45,237 nucleotides of DNA from NCBI RefSeq assembly GCF_013042245.1, contig NZ_JABDQL010000075.1, forward strand, positions 1 to 45,237, in the 5' to 3' direction. Positions 1-7,989 of this stretch are shown here, piece after piece. Within the stretch, counting starts at the first letter, position 1. Each line of letters starts with the position of its first letter. The notes under the pieces were generated by a model. The model was not told where the DNA came from and searched no databases. It saw only the letters and a list, made by a program, of their open reading frames with translations. Origin of the DNA: Winogradskyella sp. GTDB taxonomy: Bacteria > Bacteroidota > Bacteroidia > Flavobacteriales > Flavobacteriaceae. A program made the translations under genes and the position numbers.

Positions 1-43
1 ATGATATAGTAAAACTGTAACATTATGACTTTTATGGATATAT

Positions 44-78
44 TTACTATTCTGTGACATCGAGTCACAAAATAGTAA
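44..78. repeat. 15-bp inverted repeat (hairpin)
   Basis: Two 15-base arms (44-58 and 64-78) are reverse complements with one mismatch and enclose a 5-base loop. No clear T-tract follows on the plus strand, so it is not a textbook terminator. A second short palindrome, CGAGGC-AA-GCCTCG, lies just downstream near 86-99. It could be the end of an upstream gene's transcript or part of an extragenic repeat. The function is not known. Confidence 0.5.
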
Positions 79-176
79 TAATTAACGAGGCAAGCCTCGA
101 GGTATTAAACCTGAAAGCGAATAAAGTCAATGTTTATGACTGTATTTTATCATTGGCAATTTTACAGCTAATCTGT

Positions 177-257
177 TTAGCTTTCTACAGCATCTTCGAC
201 TTCATCAGCTGCTTCTTCTATTGCATCACCAGCTTCGTCTAAGCCTTCTTCAATTTT
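177..257 (-). pseudogene. Remnant of an acidic Ala/Glu/Asp-rich protein tail
   Basis: On the minus strand 26 sense codons followed by a stop (TAA at 177-179) encode a strongly acidic amphipathic peptide ending EEAADEVEDAVES. This looks like the C-terminal tail of the small acidic lipoproteins common in Flavobacteria. The reading frame is closed upstream by a stop at 258-260 and there is no start codon, so only a broken tail remains. The overlapping plus-strand reading of 54-242 is its shadow. The rest of 1-416 holds only the hairpin and AT-rich sequence. Confidence 0.35.
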
Positions 258-416
258 TTAATCTGTAGTTATTTTTGTTCTCTACAGCTTGTTAAAATTA
301 CCCTTAGAGAGAATAATATTATAAATATAAATATCCTTTAGAATAATTAGAAATAATTTGTGGGCTGAAGGAATTTTCACTATAATGCATAAAATTTACA
401 ATTACAATTTTTATTT

Positions 417-638
417 ATGGGTAGACCCGCAACAAAGCCGACAAAATTAAAAGATGGTTTTTATATCGAAATTCGCAATAAAGGTTCTAGATCTGGTGTG
501 AAGTTATATAACGCTACAAAAGCTCAAATGGAACGTTCTATAAAAATGTATGAGCGCTCTAAAGAAGTTATAATATTAGGCGAATGTGTTAATGGTAAGT
601 TTGTTAACAAAGATCCTAAAGTACATGTCGCAGGATAG
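417..638 (+). CDS. Small conserved hypothetical protein
   Basis: This 73-residue basic protein begins MGRPATKPTKLKDGFYIEIR and carries many Lys and Arg residues. I recognise the style of a short conserved flavobacterial protein of unknown function. No signal peptide or membrane segment is visible. The start is the first ATG, 16 nt after an AT-rich stretch. A stand-alone gene is likely because the next gene is 115 nt away. The basic composition would allow nucleic-acid binding, but no recognised motif supports that, so no function is assigned. Confidence 0.8.
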   Translation: MGRPATKPTKLKDGFYIEIRNKGSRSGVKLYNATKAQMERSIKMYERSKEVIILGECVNGKFVNKDPKVHVAG

Positions 639-650
639 AGAATATTCTCT
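637..650. repeat. 14-bp perfect palindrome
   Basis: AGAGAATATTCTCT is a perfect 14-bp palindrome that overlaps the last bases of the stop codon of the 73-residue gene. It could be a dyad binding site or chance. It has no T-tract directly after it, so it is not an obvious terminator. Confidence 0.35.
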
Positions 651-696
651 CAAAATGTGATATTTCTCATATTTATTCCTTTTTTTTCTTTATATC

Positions 697-751
697 TTGT
701 TGATTGATTTATGGCAATTTATTAGTGCTTATTAACTAAAACAATCAACAA
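697..751 (+). promoter_or_regulatory. Long-range inverted repeat at the start codon of the next gene
   Basis: TTGTTGATTG at 697-706 is the exact reverse complement of CAATCAACAA at 742-751. The second arm ends two bases before the ATG at 754. The 35-bp gap suits either two half-sites of a looping operator or an mRNA stem that would bury the translation start. No regulator can be named from the sequence. Confidence 0.4.
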
Positions 752-753
752 TT

Positions 754-1197
754 ATGACAAATTCAGCTAACTCAAAAGCCCCATTTTGGTATTGGATAGT
801 TTCCCTGCTGGCCTTACTTTGGTATGGTTTAGGAATATACTATTATCTTTCCCAAGCCTACAATACATCTGCATATAGAGCAATGTACACACCAGAACAA
901 TTAATGGTAGTCGATAAAATGCCTGCTTGGGCAATTGGTGCATTTGCAGTAGCTGTGTTTACAGGTATCATTGGTGTAATTGGAATGTTTTTAAGAAAGG
1001 AATGGTCTAAAACCTTATTCCTAATATCATTAGCAGGAATAATTGTTCAGTATATCTACAATGTATTTATTGGAAAGATGTATGAGTTATTTTCTCTCCC
1101 AGAAAATATACGCTACTTTATTATACCAATTATTGCTTATTTGTTGTATTATATTGTTTCTGATGTAAGTAAGCGTCAATGGTTTAATAAAATTTAA
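754..1197 (+). CDS. Four-helix integral membrane protein (paralogue 1)
   Basis: This 147-residue protein has four hydrophobic helices, near residues 10-33, 58-80, 87-108 and 118-136, joined by short polar loops, so it sits in the inner membrane. It opens with an aromatic-rich PFWYWIVSLLALLWYG segment that is shared, with substitutions, by the protein at 2104-2523. The two are paralogues of about 140 residues. Similar flavobacterial proteins are sometimes labelled sugar transporter, which I would not rely on because four helices without a transporter motif do not show it. The start follows the inverted repeat at 697-751. Confidence 0.85.
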   Translation: MTNSANSKAPFWYWIVSLLALLWYGLGIYYYLSQAYNTSAYRAMYTPEQLMVVDKMPAWAIGAFAVAVFTGIIGVIGMFLRKEWSKTLFLISLAGIIVQYIYNVFIGKMYELFSLPENIRYFIIPIIAYLLYYIVSDVSKRQWFNKI

Positions 1198-1230
1198 AGT
1201 TAGGTTTTCGTTTGAAAATAATCAATTTTA

Positions 1231-2019
1231 TTATTCAAAATCTATAGAGTGAAGTATTAATCCCGAAGCCGGGGCAATATAGTTCATAATTTCAGTACTC
1301 GTTTTAGATAAAGAGTTCTCAATATAATCTAGACTTACTTCACCTCTACCCAACTTAATCAACACACCAAACATAAGTCGTATTTGGTTACGCATAAAGC
1401 CCTTTCCTTTTACCTTTAAAACATAAGAGGTCTCAGGAAAGAAGTTAGCAGTATATATACAGTTTTCAATTAGTTCGCAGCTTTCTATGGTTCTTATAAA
1501 CTGACCGGTTGCAGAAGCCTTATAACAATAAGACTTAAAATTATGTGTACCATTGAATAGTAATGCGCCTTGCTTCATGAGTTCAACATTTAGAGGCTCT
1601 AAAATCGTTGTTAGAATAGGTGCACAAAACGGATGATTCTTTTGACCTTCTGAGAATACATAATGATATTCCTTAGTCTTAGAATCCTGAATAACATTAA
1701 AATCTTTATTAACTTCTTTAATACTTAAGGCCCTAATATCTTGTGGTAAGTTATGGTTAAACAACTCTAAAAAAGCATCAAAATTTTCTATAGGAAAATC
1801 ATAGAGAAATAACTCCAAAGCTCCTTCATTAGCCGAAACCATGGCGTCAGTACGACCAGCACCAAGTGTTTTAAAACGTTGTTTTCCTAAAATATATTTT
1901 AGAGTTCGGTCTATCATTAGATGTATCGTTTTTACATCAGGCTGTTTCTGCCAACCGTGGAAACGATAACCTAAATACTGAATTTTTATTAAATAATAAA
2001 AGCGTTTTTCGAAAATCAT
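1231..2019 (-). CDS. truA: TruA-family tRNA pseudouridine synthase, divergent
   Basis: The family isomerises uridines 38-40 in the tRNA anticodon arm to pseudouridine. The 262-residue length is usual. N-terminal YLGYRFHGWQ (about 15-24) matches the TruA opening, and the catalytic aspartate is D58 in GAGRTDAMVSA (53-63). The usual signature is GRTDxGVHA, so the Gly and His after the catalytic Asp are replaced by Met60 and Ser62. The C-terminal domain with GKGFMRNQIRLMFGVL is intact. The divergent loop suggests a TruA-like branch that may have altered targets. The gene is convergent with the membrane protein at 754-1197 (33-bp gap) and lies between two paralogues. Confidence 0.85.
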   Translation of the reverse strand: MIFEKRFYYLIKIQYLGYRFHGWQKQPDVKTIHLMIDRTLKYILGKQRFKTLGAGRTDAMVSANEGALELFLYDFPIENFDAFLELFNHNLPQDIRALSIKEVNKDFNVIQDSKTKEYHYVFSEGQKNHPFCAPILTTILEPLNVELMKQGALLFNGTHNFKSYCYKASATGQFIRTIESCELIENCIYTANFFPETSYVLKVKGKGFMRNQIRLMFGVLIKLGRGEVSLDYIENSLSKTSTEIMNYIAPASGLILHSIDFE

Positions 2020-2027
2020 ATTAGTAC

Positions 2028-2059
2028 CGAAAGTAATTCTTATGTCCTAGTCTATCAAA
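2028..2059 (-). promoter_or_regulatory. Candidate Bacteroidota promoter for truA
   Basis: On the minus strand a TTTG element (2059-2056) is followed after 20 bases by TACTTTCG (2035-2028), which matches the -7 consensus TAnnTTTG at seven of eight bases. The spacing is typical for the Bacteroidota primary sigma factor. The predicted start site would lie within a few bases of the truA ATG, giving a very short leader. Confidence 0.4.
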
Positions 2060-2103
2060 TTTTTTTTAACTTGAAACAATTAACTATCAAAATCAATATA
2101 ACC

Positions 2104-2523
2104 ATGACAACAACAAAACCACCAATTTGGTTCTGGATTATAAGTGTTTTAGCACTGATTTGGAACGGTATGGGCGTACTAGCCTATTTGGGCAAAGCAT
2201 TTGCAACAGAAGAGATGATTGCTGCACCACCAGAAGAACAACAAGTAGAATTTTTAATGGAATTCCCTGCTTGGTATACAGCAGCATTTGCGATAGCCGT
2301 TTTTGCAGGTATAGTAGGCGCATTATGTTTATTAATCCGAAAAAAAATGGCATATATCCTATTTGTTTTATCTGCTTTAGGTGCAATCATACAGCATATT
2401 TATTTATTTATAACTGTTGAAATGACAGGAACTCAATTGGTAATGCCTATACTAGTAATTGCTGTTTGTTTGTACTTAATATATTTCGCTAAAAACTCTA
2501 TTAAAAAGAATTGGATAAATTAA
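2104..2523 (+). CDS. Four-helix integral membrane protein (paralogue 2)
   Basis: This 139-residue membrane protein is paralogous to the one at 754-1197. PPIWFWIISVLALIWNGMGV aligns with the opening helix of that protein, and both share a PAWxxxAFAxAVFxGIxG segment in the second helix. I chose the ATG at 2104 rather than an upstream TTG at 2071 because it gives the same N-terminus as the paralogue. Four hydrophobic helices place it in the inner membrane. It is followed by a good intrinsic terminator, so it is probably transcribed alone. The function is unknown. Confidence 0.85.
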   Translation: MTTTKPPIWFWIISVLALIWNGMGVLAYLGKAFATEEMIAAPPEEQQVEFLMEFPAWYTAAFAIAVFAGIVGALCLLIRKKMAYILFVLSALGAIIQHIYLFITVEMTGTQLVMPILVIAVCLYLIYFAKNSIKKNWIN

Positions 2524-2543
2524 ATGCTTAATATTATATTTTT

Positions 2544-2571
2544 AAAGCATCAGAGTTTCTGGTGCTTTTTT
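2544..2571 (+). terminator. Rho-independent terminator
   Basis: AAAGCATCAGA pairs with TCTGGTGCTTT (one wobble) around a 3-base loop and runs into six T residues. It lies about 20 bases after the stop codon of the membrane protein gene ending at 2523. Confidence 0.8.
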
Positions 2572-2652
2572 GATTCAATTTATTTTTTTGTATAAATATT
2601 AAACTCAGATTTAAATGTCCGTAATGAGTAATAATTAAAATTTCAAACACAT

Positions 2653-2752
2653 TCTGTCACATTGATAGTGGTCGAAATACCTTGTAAAACAATACTTTAG
2701 ATTTCTCGACTACACTTCGACTACGCTCTGTGACCACGCTCGAAATGACAGA
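2653..2752. repeat. REP-like extragenic inverted repeat
   Basis: The left end TCTGTCACATTGATAGTGGT and the reverse complement of the right end, TCTGTCATTTCGAGCGTGG, are imperfect copies of each other. Between them is a second short block with CTCGACTACACTTCGACTAC. I recognise the GTCGAAAT / CTGTCA wording as a repeat seen between genes in many Flavobacteriaceae. It sits alone between the terminator at 2571 and the pseudogene at 2819. This accounts for most of the gap 2572-2818. Confidence 0.55.
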
Positions 2753-2818
2753 GAAATCATTATATTTTTCAATTTATGATTAAAAAAGATAATCAATAAC
2801 GAAGATTATGACAACTCT

Positions 2819-3112
2819 ATGATCAAGTATTTTGATTATGCTATGTGTTTGCTACGGTTTTGGACAAAAGCCAAAATTAGTTGCAATGTCTGGGACTTAT
2901 GAGAAAGCATATAAATTAGGTTCTATTTATTATGAAACGAGCATGCTAAACATATTATCACCCAAAGGAATGATTAATAGCGAACTTTTTTCTACGAAGA
3001 TGGTAACATCAAATCAAAAGGGCAATATTTACATTGCAAACAACCTATCGGCAAATGGACTTATTACGATAAAGAGGGAAATATAGTTTCTACAATGACC
3101 TATACACGGTAA
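2819..3112 (+). pseudogene. Frameshifted YwqK/MORN_2-type secreted protein
   Basis: No single frame is open, but three pieces in sequence read as one protein of about 97 residues. Dropping one T from the run at 2830-2833 joins ATG 2819 to a signal peptide MIKYLIMLCVCYGFGQ. Adding one T to the run at 2986-2991 joins the middle to FFYEDGNIKSKG and then GKWTYYDKEGNIVSTMTYTR, with the stop at 3110-3112. The G-x-W-x-Y-Y-D-x-x-G pattern is typical of MORN_2 / YwqK-like repeats. Both shifts sit in T-runs, so sequencing error is a serious alternative to gene decay. The stop abuts the hisIE stop at 3113 on the other strand. Confidence 0.6.
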
Positions 3113-3712
3113 CTATCTGTCGCGTCCCTTTAAAATATTAACTACGTGTTTGAGCTTAAAGCCTTTGGCTTGCAGTAACATTAAATAGTGAAAGAGTAAA
3201 TCTGCACTTTCTTCCAAAAATAATTTATCATTATCGTCTTTTGCCTCAATAACAACCTCTACAGCTTCTTCTCCTACCTTTTGCGCAACTTTATTAATAC
3301 CTTTAGCAAATAATGAGGCAACATATGATTTTTGTGTATCTGCGTTTTCTATTCGAGATGTAATGGTGTTTTCTAATTTTGAAATAAAACCAAATGATTG
3401 TTCATTAGTTACATTCCAACAGGTATCCGAGCCTTTATGACATGTTGGTCCTTTGGGGTTTACTGAAATTAAAAGCGTATCACTATCACAATCAAGTTTC
3501 ATATTTACTAGATTTAGAACATTTCCACTTTCTTCTCCTTTTGTCCACAATCTATTTTTAGTCCTGCTGAAAAAAGTGACTAAACCTGAAGTTTTTGTTT
3601 TATCAAAAGCTTCTTGATTCATATACCCAAGCATCAACACATTTTTTGTCAATGCATCTTGTATGATAGCTGGCACTAACCCGTCTTTATTTTTATCGAA
3701 ATCTATATTCAT
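3113..3712 (-). CDS. hisI: Bifunctional phosphoribosyl-AMP cyclohydrolase / phosphoribosyl-ATP pyrophosphatase
   Basis: This cytosolic enzyme does steps 2 and 3 of histidine synthesis: pyrophosphohydrolysis of PR-ATP and ring opening of PR-AMP. The HisI domain (about 1-103) holds SRTKNRLWTKGEESGN and the metal-binding cysteines C75, C91 and C98 (DCDSD; GPTCHKGSDTCW). The HisE domain (about 105-199) holds EEAVEVVIEA and EESADLLFHY. The 199-residue length fits the fused HisIE type. It is the last gene of the his operon, 43 nt after hisF, and that gap carries a REP-like palindrome. Confidence 0.97.
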   Translation of the reverse strand: MNIDFDKNKDGLVPAIIQDALTKNVLMLGYMNQEAFDKTKTSGLVTFFSRTKNRLWTKGEESGNVLNLVNMKLDCDSDTLLISVNPKGPTCHKGSDTCWNVTNEQSFGFISKLENTITSRIENADTQKSYVASLFAKGINKVAQKVGEEAVEVVIEAKDDNDKLFLEESADLLFHYLMLLQAKGFKLKHVVNILKGRDR

Positions 3713-3728
3713 ATTATGTTAGTTATGA

Positions 3729-3752
3729 GATACTGAAACAAGTTCAGCATAA
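3729..3752. repeat. REP-like palindrome between hisF and hisIE
   Basis: CTGAA-ACAAG-TTCAG forms a short hairpin in the only sizeable gap inside the his operon. The wording TGAAACAAGTTCAGCAT is familiar to me as a common flavobacterial extragenic palindrome, here with one arm degraded. It could modulate expression or stability of the hisIE end of the transcript. Confidence 0.45.
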
Positions 3753-3755
3753 CGA

Positions 3756-4511
3756 CTAAAGTCGCACTTCTATATTCTGTTTTCGTAATTCCTCTTTTAA
3801 TTCTATGATTGATATTTCTTCAAAGTGAAAAACACTAGCTGCTAAAGCTGCATCCGCTTTGCCTAACTTAAATGTATCAGCAAAATGCTGAATAGTTCCG
3901 GCACCACCAGAAGCGATAATAGGAATATTAACTAATTCTGATAATGTGGCCAGTGCCTCATTCGCAAAACCGCCTTTGGTTCCGTCATGATTCATGGATG
4001 TAAATAAGATTTCACCAGCACCACGGTCTTCTATTTCTTTGGCCCAGTCAAATAATTTAATATCTGTTGGTATGGTTCCACCTGCTAGATGCACAAACCA
4101 TTCGCCTTCTATTTGCTTAGCGTCAATAGCAACAACGACGCATTGACTTCCAAATTTTTTAGATAATTCATTAATTAATTCTGGTCGCTTTACCGCTGAT
4201 GAATTTATAGATACTTTATCTGCACCACAGTGCAATAAATCATCTACGTCTTCAACAGATGAAATCCCGCCACCAACTGTGAATGGTATATTGACTTGTT
4301 CTGCGACTTTTAAGACCATGTCGTGCATGGTTTTTCTGTTTTCTAGTGTTGCAGCAATATCTAAGAAAACCAATTCATCTGCCCCAAGCTCTGCATATTG
4401 CTTAGCAAGTACTACAGGGTCACCAGCATCACGCAAATCTACAAAATTGACACCTTTTACGGTACGTCCATCTTTTATATCTAAGCAAGGAACAATTCGT
4501 TTTGTGAGCAT
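3756..4511 (-). CDS. hisF: Imidazole glycerol phosphate synthase, cyclase subunit
   Basis: HisF takes ammonia from HisH and converts PRFAR to imidazole glycerol phosphate and AICAR. The 251-residue (beta/alpha)8 barrel opens with [17 protein letters not shown]. The two catalytic aspartates are D11 and D130 (VVAIDAK), at the positions known for the family. GGGISS and ASGGAG are the phosphate-binding loops. It lies 2 nt after hisA in the operon and works with HisH, encoded two genes upstream, as a heterodimer in the cytosol. Confidence 0.98.
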   Translation of the reverse strand: MLTKRIVPCLDIKDGRTVKGVNFVDLRDAGDPVVLAKQYAELGADELVFLDIAATLENRKTMHDMVLKVAEQVNIPFTVGGGISSVEDVDDLLHCGADKVSINSSAVKRPELINELSKKFGSQCVVVAIDAKQIEGEWFVHLAGGTIPTDIKLFDWAKEIEDRGAGEILFTSMNHDGTKGGFANEALATLSELVNIPIIASGGAGTIQHFADTFKLGKADAALAASVFHFEEISIIELKEELRKQNIEVRL

Positions 4512-4513
4512 AA

Positions 4514-5239
4514 TTAATTATTGATAATAAATTGTTCTATTTCTTTTAATGAAATTCTGTTTTCATAGATAGCTTTTCCTAATATAACACCTTCGCAACC
4601 CATTTCTAACAGTTGTGGTAATTCATCTAATTTTGAAATACCACCTGAAGCTATTAAGTTAACTCCATTTACTTCATTTAAGATTCTTTTATATAACTCA
4701 AACGAAGGTCCGTCAAGCATTCCGTCTTTTGAAATATCTGTACATATTACATAAGAAAAACCTTTAGTTTGGTAGCCCTTGATAAAAGGAATCACATCCA
4801 AATTACTCTCTTCTTGCCAACCAGAAATCGCTATTTTTTCATTATTACAATCCGCACCAAGAATGATTTTATCAGAGCCAAATTTAGAAATCCATTTTTC
4901 AAATATATCTGGCTTTTTAACTGCTATACTACCACCTGTTATTTGATGCGCTCCAGATTCGAAAGCAATTTTTAAGTCTTTATCAGTCTTTAATCCACCT
5001 CCAAAATCTATCTTAAGATTTGTTTTGCTAGCAATACTTTCTAAAATTTTATAGTTAACAATATGACTAGCTTTTGCACCATCCAAGTCAACAACATGTA
5101 AGTATTGAATACCTGCATCCTCAAACATTTTTGCAACTTCCAAAGGATTCTCGTTATATACTTTTTTGGTGTCATAATCACCTTTGGTTAAACGGACGCA
5201 TTGCCCATTTATAATATCAATTGCTGGTATAATTCTCAT
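4514..5239 (-). CDS. hisA: ProFAR isomerase (1-(5-phosphoribosyl)-5-aminoimidazole carboxamide isomerase)
   Basis: HisA performs the Amadori isomerisation of ProFAR to PRFAR, the fourth step of the pathway. The 241-residue barrel starts [17 protein letters not shown] with catalytic D8, and the second conserved Asp is D130 in [15 protein letters not shown] (49-56) and the phosphate loops FGGGLKT and ASGGISK are present. It is homologous to the next gene, hisF, as expected from their shared half-barrel origin. It is 1 nt from hisH. Confidence 0.98.
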   Translation of the reverse strand: MRIIPAIDIINGQCVRLTKGDYDTKKVYNENPLEVAKMFEDAGIQYLHVVDLDGAKASHIVNYKILESIASKTNLKIDFGGGLKTDKDLKIAFESGAHQITGGSIAVKKPDIFEKWISKFGSDKIILGADCNNEKIAISGWQEESNLDVIPFIKGYQTKGFSYVICTDISKDGMLDGPSFELYKRILNEVNGVNLIASGGISKLDELPQLLEMGCEGVILGKAIYENRISLKEIEQFIINN

Positions 5240-5240
5240 T

Positions 5241-5822
5241 TTATAAGTCTAAAAAGTTTTTTAGTAATTGCGCTCCAGTTTTACCGCTTTTTTCTGGGTG
5301 AAACTGAACACCAAAGAAATTATCATTTTCTAATGCTGAAGCATATTCTATTTCATAATCTGAAGTTGCAATGGACTCATCACAATTTGCAGCATAATAA
5401 CTATGCACCAAATACATATAATCACCTTCAGAAATATTCTTGAACAAATCAGATTTAATATTTTTTATAGTATTCCATCCCATATGTGGCACCTTTACGC
5501 TTTTTGAAAAACGCTTAACGTTAGTATTAAATATCCCTAATCCTTTAGTATCTCCTTCTTCTGTATAATTACACATCAGTTGCATGCCTAAACATATACC
5601 CAAAACGGGTTGTTTAAGCTTCGGAATCAAGGAGTCAAGCCCACTTTCTTTGAGCATTTGCATGGCTGAACTTGCTTCTCCTACTCCTGGAAAAATAACT
5701 TTATCTGCGGTTATTATTTCGTCTGGATTATTAGATAATACCGCATTATATCCCAAACGCTGAAAAGCAAATTGAATACTCTTGATATTCCCTGCACCGT
5801 AATTAACTATTTTCAAATCCAT
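5241..5822 (-). CDS. hisH: Imidazole glycerol phosphate synthase, glutaminase subunit
   Basis: HisH is the class-I glutamine amidotransferase that releases ammonia for HisF. The 193-residue protein has the nucleophile C77 in GICLGMQ and the His-Glu pair H175 and E177 in [10 protein letters not shown], so the catalytic triad is complete. The oxyanion strand FPGVGEA is also present. It overlaps the preceding hisB by one base, which points to coupled translation. Confidence 0.98.
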   Translation of the reverse strand: MDLKIVNYGAGNIKSIQFAFQRLGYNAVLSNNPDEIITADKVIFPGVGEASSAMQMLKESGLDSLIPKLKQPVLGICLGMQLMCNYTEEGDTKGLGIFNTNVKRFSKSVKVPHMGWNTIKNIKSDLFKNISEGDYMYLVHSYYAANCDESIATSDYEIEYASALENDNFFGVQFHPEKSGKTGAQLLKNFLDL

Positions 5823-6955
5823 TACAACACTCCTTTTGTTGATGGTAAAATCATTTTTTCTACATCTTGTTTTACAGCCATTTTAATCGCCTTTGCAAAA
5901 GCTTTAAAAATGGCCTCAATCTTATGATGTTCATTTGTGCCTTCGACCCTTATATTTAGGTTACACTTTGCGCCATCTGTAAAGGATTTAAAGAAGTGAT
6001 AAAACATTTCCGTTGGCATCTTACCAATCATTTCTCGTTTAAAATCTGCTTCCCAAACTAGCCAATTACGACCACCAAAATCAATAGCAACTTGAGCTAA
6101 GCAATCATCCATTGGTAATAAAAAACCGTAACGTTCAATACCTAATTTGTTACCAAGTGTCTTTGCAAATACTTCGCCTAAGGCAATGGCTGTATCTTCT
6201 ATGGTATGATGTTCATCTACTTCTAAATCACCATCTACATTAATATTTAAATCCATTTGACCATGACGTGCAATCTGATCTAACATGTGGTCAAAAAATG
6301 CAATACCAGTATCGATATTACTTTTACCCGTTCCATCAAGATTAAGGTCTATTTTAATCTTAGTTTCATTGGTGTTTCGCTCAATACCACCAATACGTTC
6401 TGTCGTTTTTAAAAATCTATAAATTACTTCCCAATCATTAGTTTCTAAAGCTATATAGTCTTGTAATTGATTATTGCTAACCGTGACTTCATCAGTACCA
6501 AGGTTTGTATTGTCGTTGATGAAAATAGCTTTAGAACCTAAATTTTTAGCCAATTCTACATCCGTCAATCTATCTCCTATGATATATGAATTAGCTAAAT
6601 CATAATCTTCAGAAAAATACTTAGTCAATAAACCGGTATTGGGTTTTCTTGTTGGTGCATTATCCTTTGCAAATGTTTTGTCTATAAATTGCTCTTCGAA
6701 AACAACACCTTCTGATTCAAAAGTTTTTAAAACAAAGTTGTGTACAGGCCAAAACGTGTCTTCAGGATAGACATCTGTACCTAAACCATCTTGATTGGTA
6801 ATCATGACGATTTCAAAATTCAATTCTTTAGCTATTTTACTTAAGTATTGAAAGACCTTTGGGTAGAACTCTAATTTCTCAAATGAATCTATTTGTTCGT
6901 CTTCTGGTTCTCGTATTAAAGTGCCATCTCTATCTATGAACAGTACTGGTTTCAT
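5822..6955 (-). CDS. hisB: Bifunctional histidinol-phosphatase / imidazoleglycerol-phosphate dehydratase
   Basis: The protein joins two pathway steps. Residues 1-170 form a HAD phosphatase with D8 and D10 in [10 protein letters not shown], which removes phosphate from histidinol phosphate. Residues about 185-377 form the manganese-dependent dehydratase with the [13 protein letters not shown] and FFDHML motifs. The 377-residue length is normal for the fused enzyme known from Enterobacteria and Bacteroidota. It overlaps hisC by one base upstream and hisH by one base downstream. Confidence 0.98.
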   Translation of the reverse strand: MKPVLFIDRDGTLIREPEDEQIDSFEKLEFYPKVFQYLSKIAKELNFEIVMITNQDGLGTDVYPEDTFWPVHNFVLKTFESEGVVFEEQFIDKTFAKDNAPTRKPNTGLLTKYFSEDYDLANSYIIGDRLTDVELAKNLGSKAIFINDNTNLGTDEVTVSNNQLQDYIALETNDWEVIYRFLKTTERIGGIERNTNETKIKIDLNLDGTGKSNIDTGIAFFDHMLDQIARHGQMDLNINVDGDLEVDEHHTIEDTAIALGEVFAKTLGNKLGIERYGFLLPMDDCLAQVAIDFGGRNWLVWEADFKREMIGKMPTEMFYHFFKSFTDGAKCNLNIRVEGTNEHHKIEAIFKAFAKAIKMAVKQDVEKMILPSTKGVL

Positions 6956-7989
6956 TATAGTTGGTTTAAAATTTTTATTAGTATTTTATTTTCATTAGGT
7001 GTGCCAATTGTAAATCGTAAACAGTTTTGGCACAATGGCTGATTTGTTCGATTTCTTACCACGACACCTTTTTTAATTAATTGCGAATAACGAAAGTTAG
7101 CATCATCCACTTCTACTAAAAGGAAATTAGCATCTGAAGCATATACTATTTTTATAAATGAAATTTCGCTTAATTCAGATGTTAATAATTCTCTTTCTTT
7201 TAAAATTAAATCAATCTCTTGTTTAACAACGTTTAAATCATTCAAACGCTCTAGAGCTTTATCCTGAGATAATTGATTGACATTATACGGTGGTTTAATC
7301 TTATTCAAAATTGAAATAATAAATTCTGAAGCATAACAGATTCCAAGTCTTATTCCCGCCAAACCATAAGCTTTTGAAAGCGTTTGTGTGATTACGAGAT
7401 TTTGAAAATCATTTAAGCGACTTACCCAACTCTCTTTACTTGAAAAATCAATATAGGCTTCATCAATTACAACTATTCCTTTGAACTTTTTTAGTAACTC
7501 TTCAACTTTATTGGAGTTATAACTATTAGCCGTTGGATTGTTAGGTGAGCATAGAAACAAGATTTTTGAATTGTCGTTTTGAGTTGTAAGAATCTCTTCA
7601 ACTTTTGGCTCAAAATTATCATCTAATAAAACTGATTGGATTTCTACAGCGTTTAAATCTGCCAAAACAGAATACATACCATATGTTGGTGGTAATGTGA
7701 TAACATTATCTTGATTTGGTTCGCAAAAGGCTCTAAATAATAAATCTAAAACTTCATCACTTCCATTCCCTAATAATATTTGAGAAGTTGTTACACCTTT
7801 AATTTCAGCTAAGCACTCCTTTACTTTGGACTGTTGAGGGTCAGGATATCTATTGACATTAGTTTGAAAAGGATTCTCATTGGCATCAATAAAAACCATC
7901 TCTGCTGTCGCATCTTTATACTCATCTCTTGCTGAAGAATACGCTTTTATATTTTTTATATTTTCTCTTAAAAGATTTTCTACATTCAT
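6955..7989 (-). CDS. hisC: Histidinol-phosphate aminotransferase
   Basis: This fold-type I PLP enzyme transfers an amino group from glutamate to imidazole acetol phosphate. The 344-residue sequence has the Schiff-base lysine K206 in [14 protein letters not shown]. It also has IDANENP near the N-terminus, SPNNPT at 148-153 and the DEAYIDF strand that positions the cofactor. The C-terminal [18 protein letters not shown] segment carries the usual substrate-binding arginine. The start overlaps the end of hisD by four bases. Confidence 0.97.
   Translation of the reverse strand: MNVENLLRENIKNIKAYSSARDEYKDATAEMVFIDANENPFQTNVNRYPDPQQSKVKECLAEIKGVTTSQILLGNGSDEVLDLLFRAFCEPNQDNVITLPPTYGMYSVLADLNAVEIQSVLLDDNFEPKVEEILTTQNDNSKILFLCSPNNPTANSYNSNKVEELLKKFKGIVVIDEAYIDFSSKESWVSRLNDFQNLVITQTLSKAYGLAGIRLGICYASEFIISILNKIKPPYNVNQLSQDKALERLNDLNVVKQEIDLILKERELLTSELSEISFIKIVYASDANFLLVEVDDANFRYSQLIKKGVVVRNRTNQPLCQNCLRFTIGTPNENKILIKILNQL

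Noticed and set aside
54-242. A 62-residue hydrophobic plus-strand reading frame
   Set aside because: It is antisense to the acidic tail remnant at 177-257, has no similarity I recognise and starts inside a hairpin.
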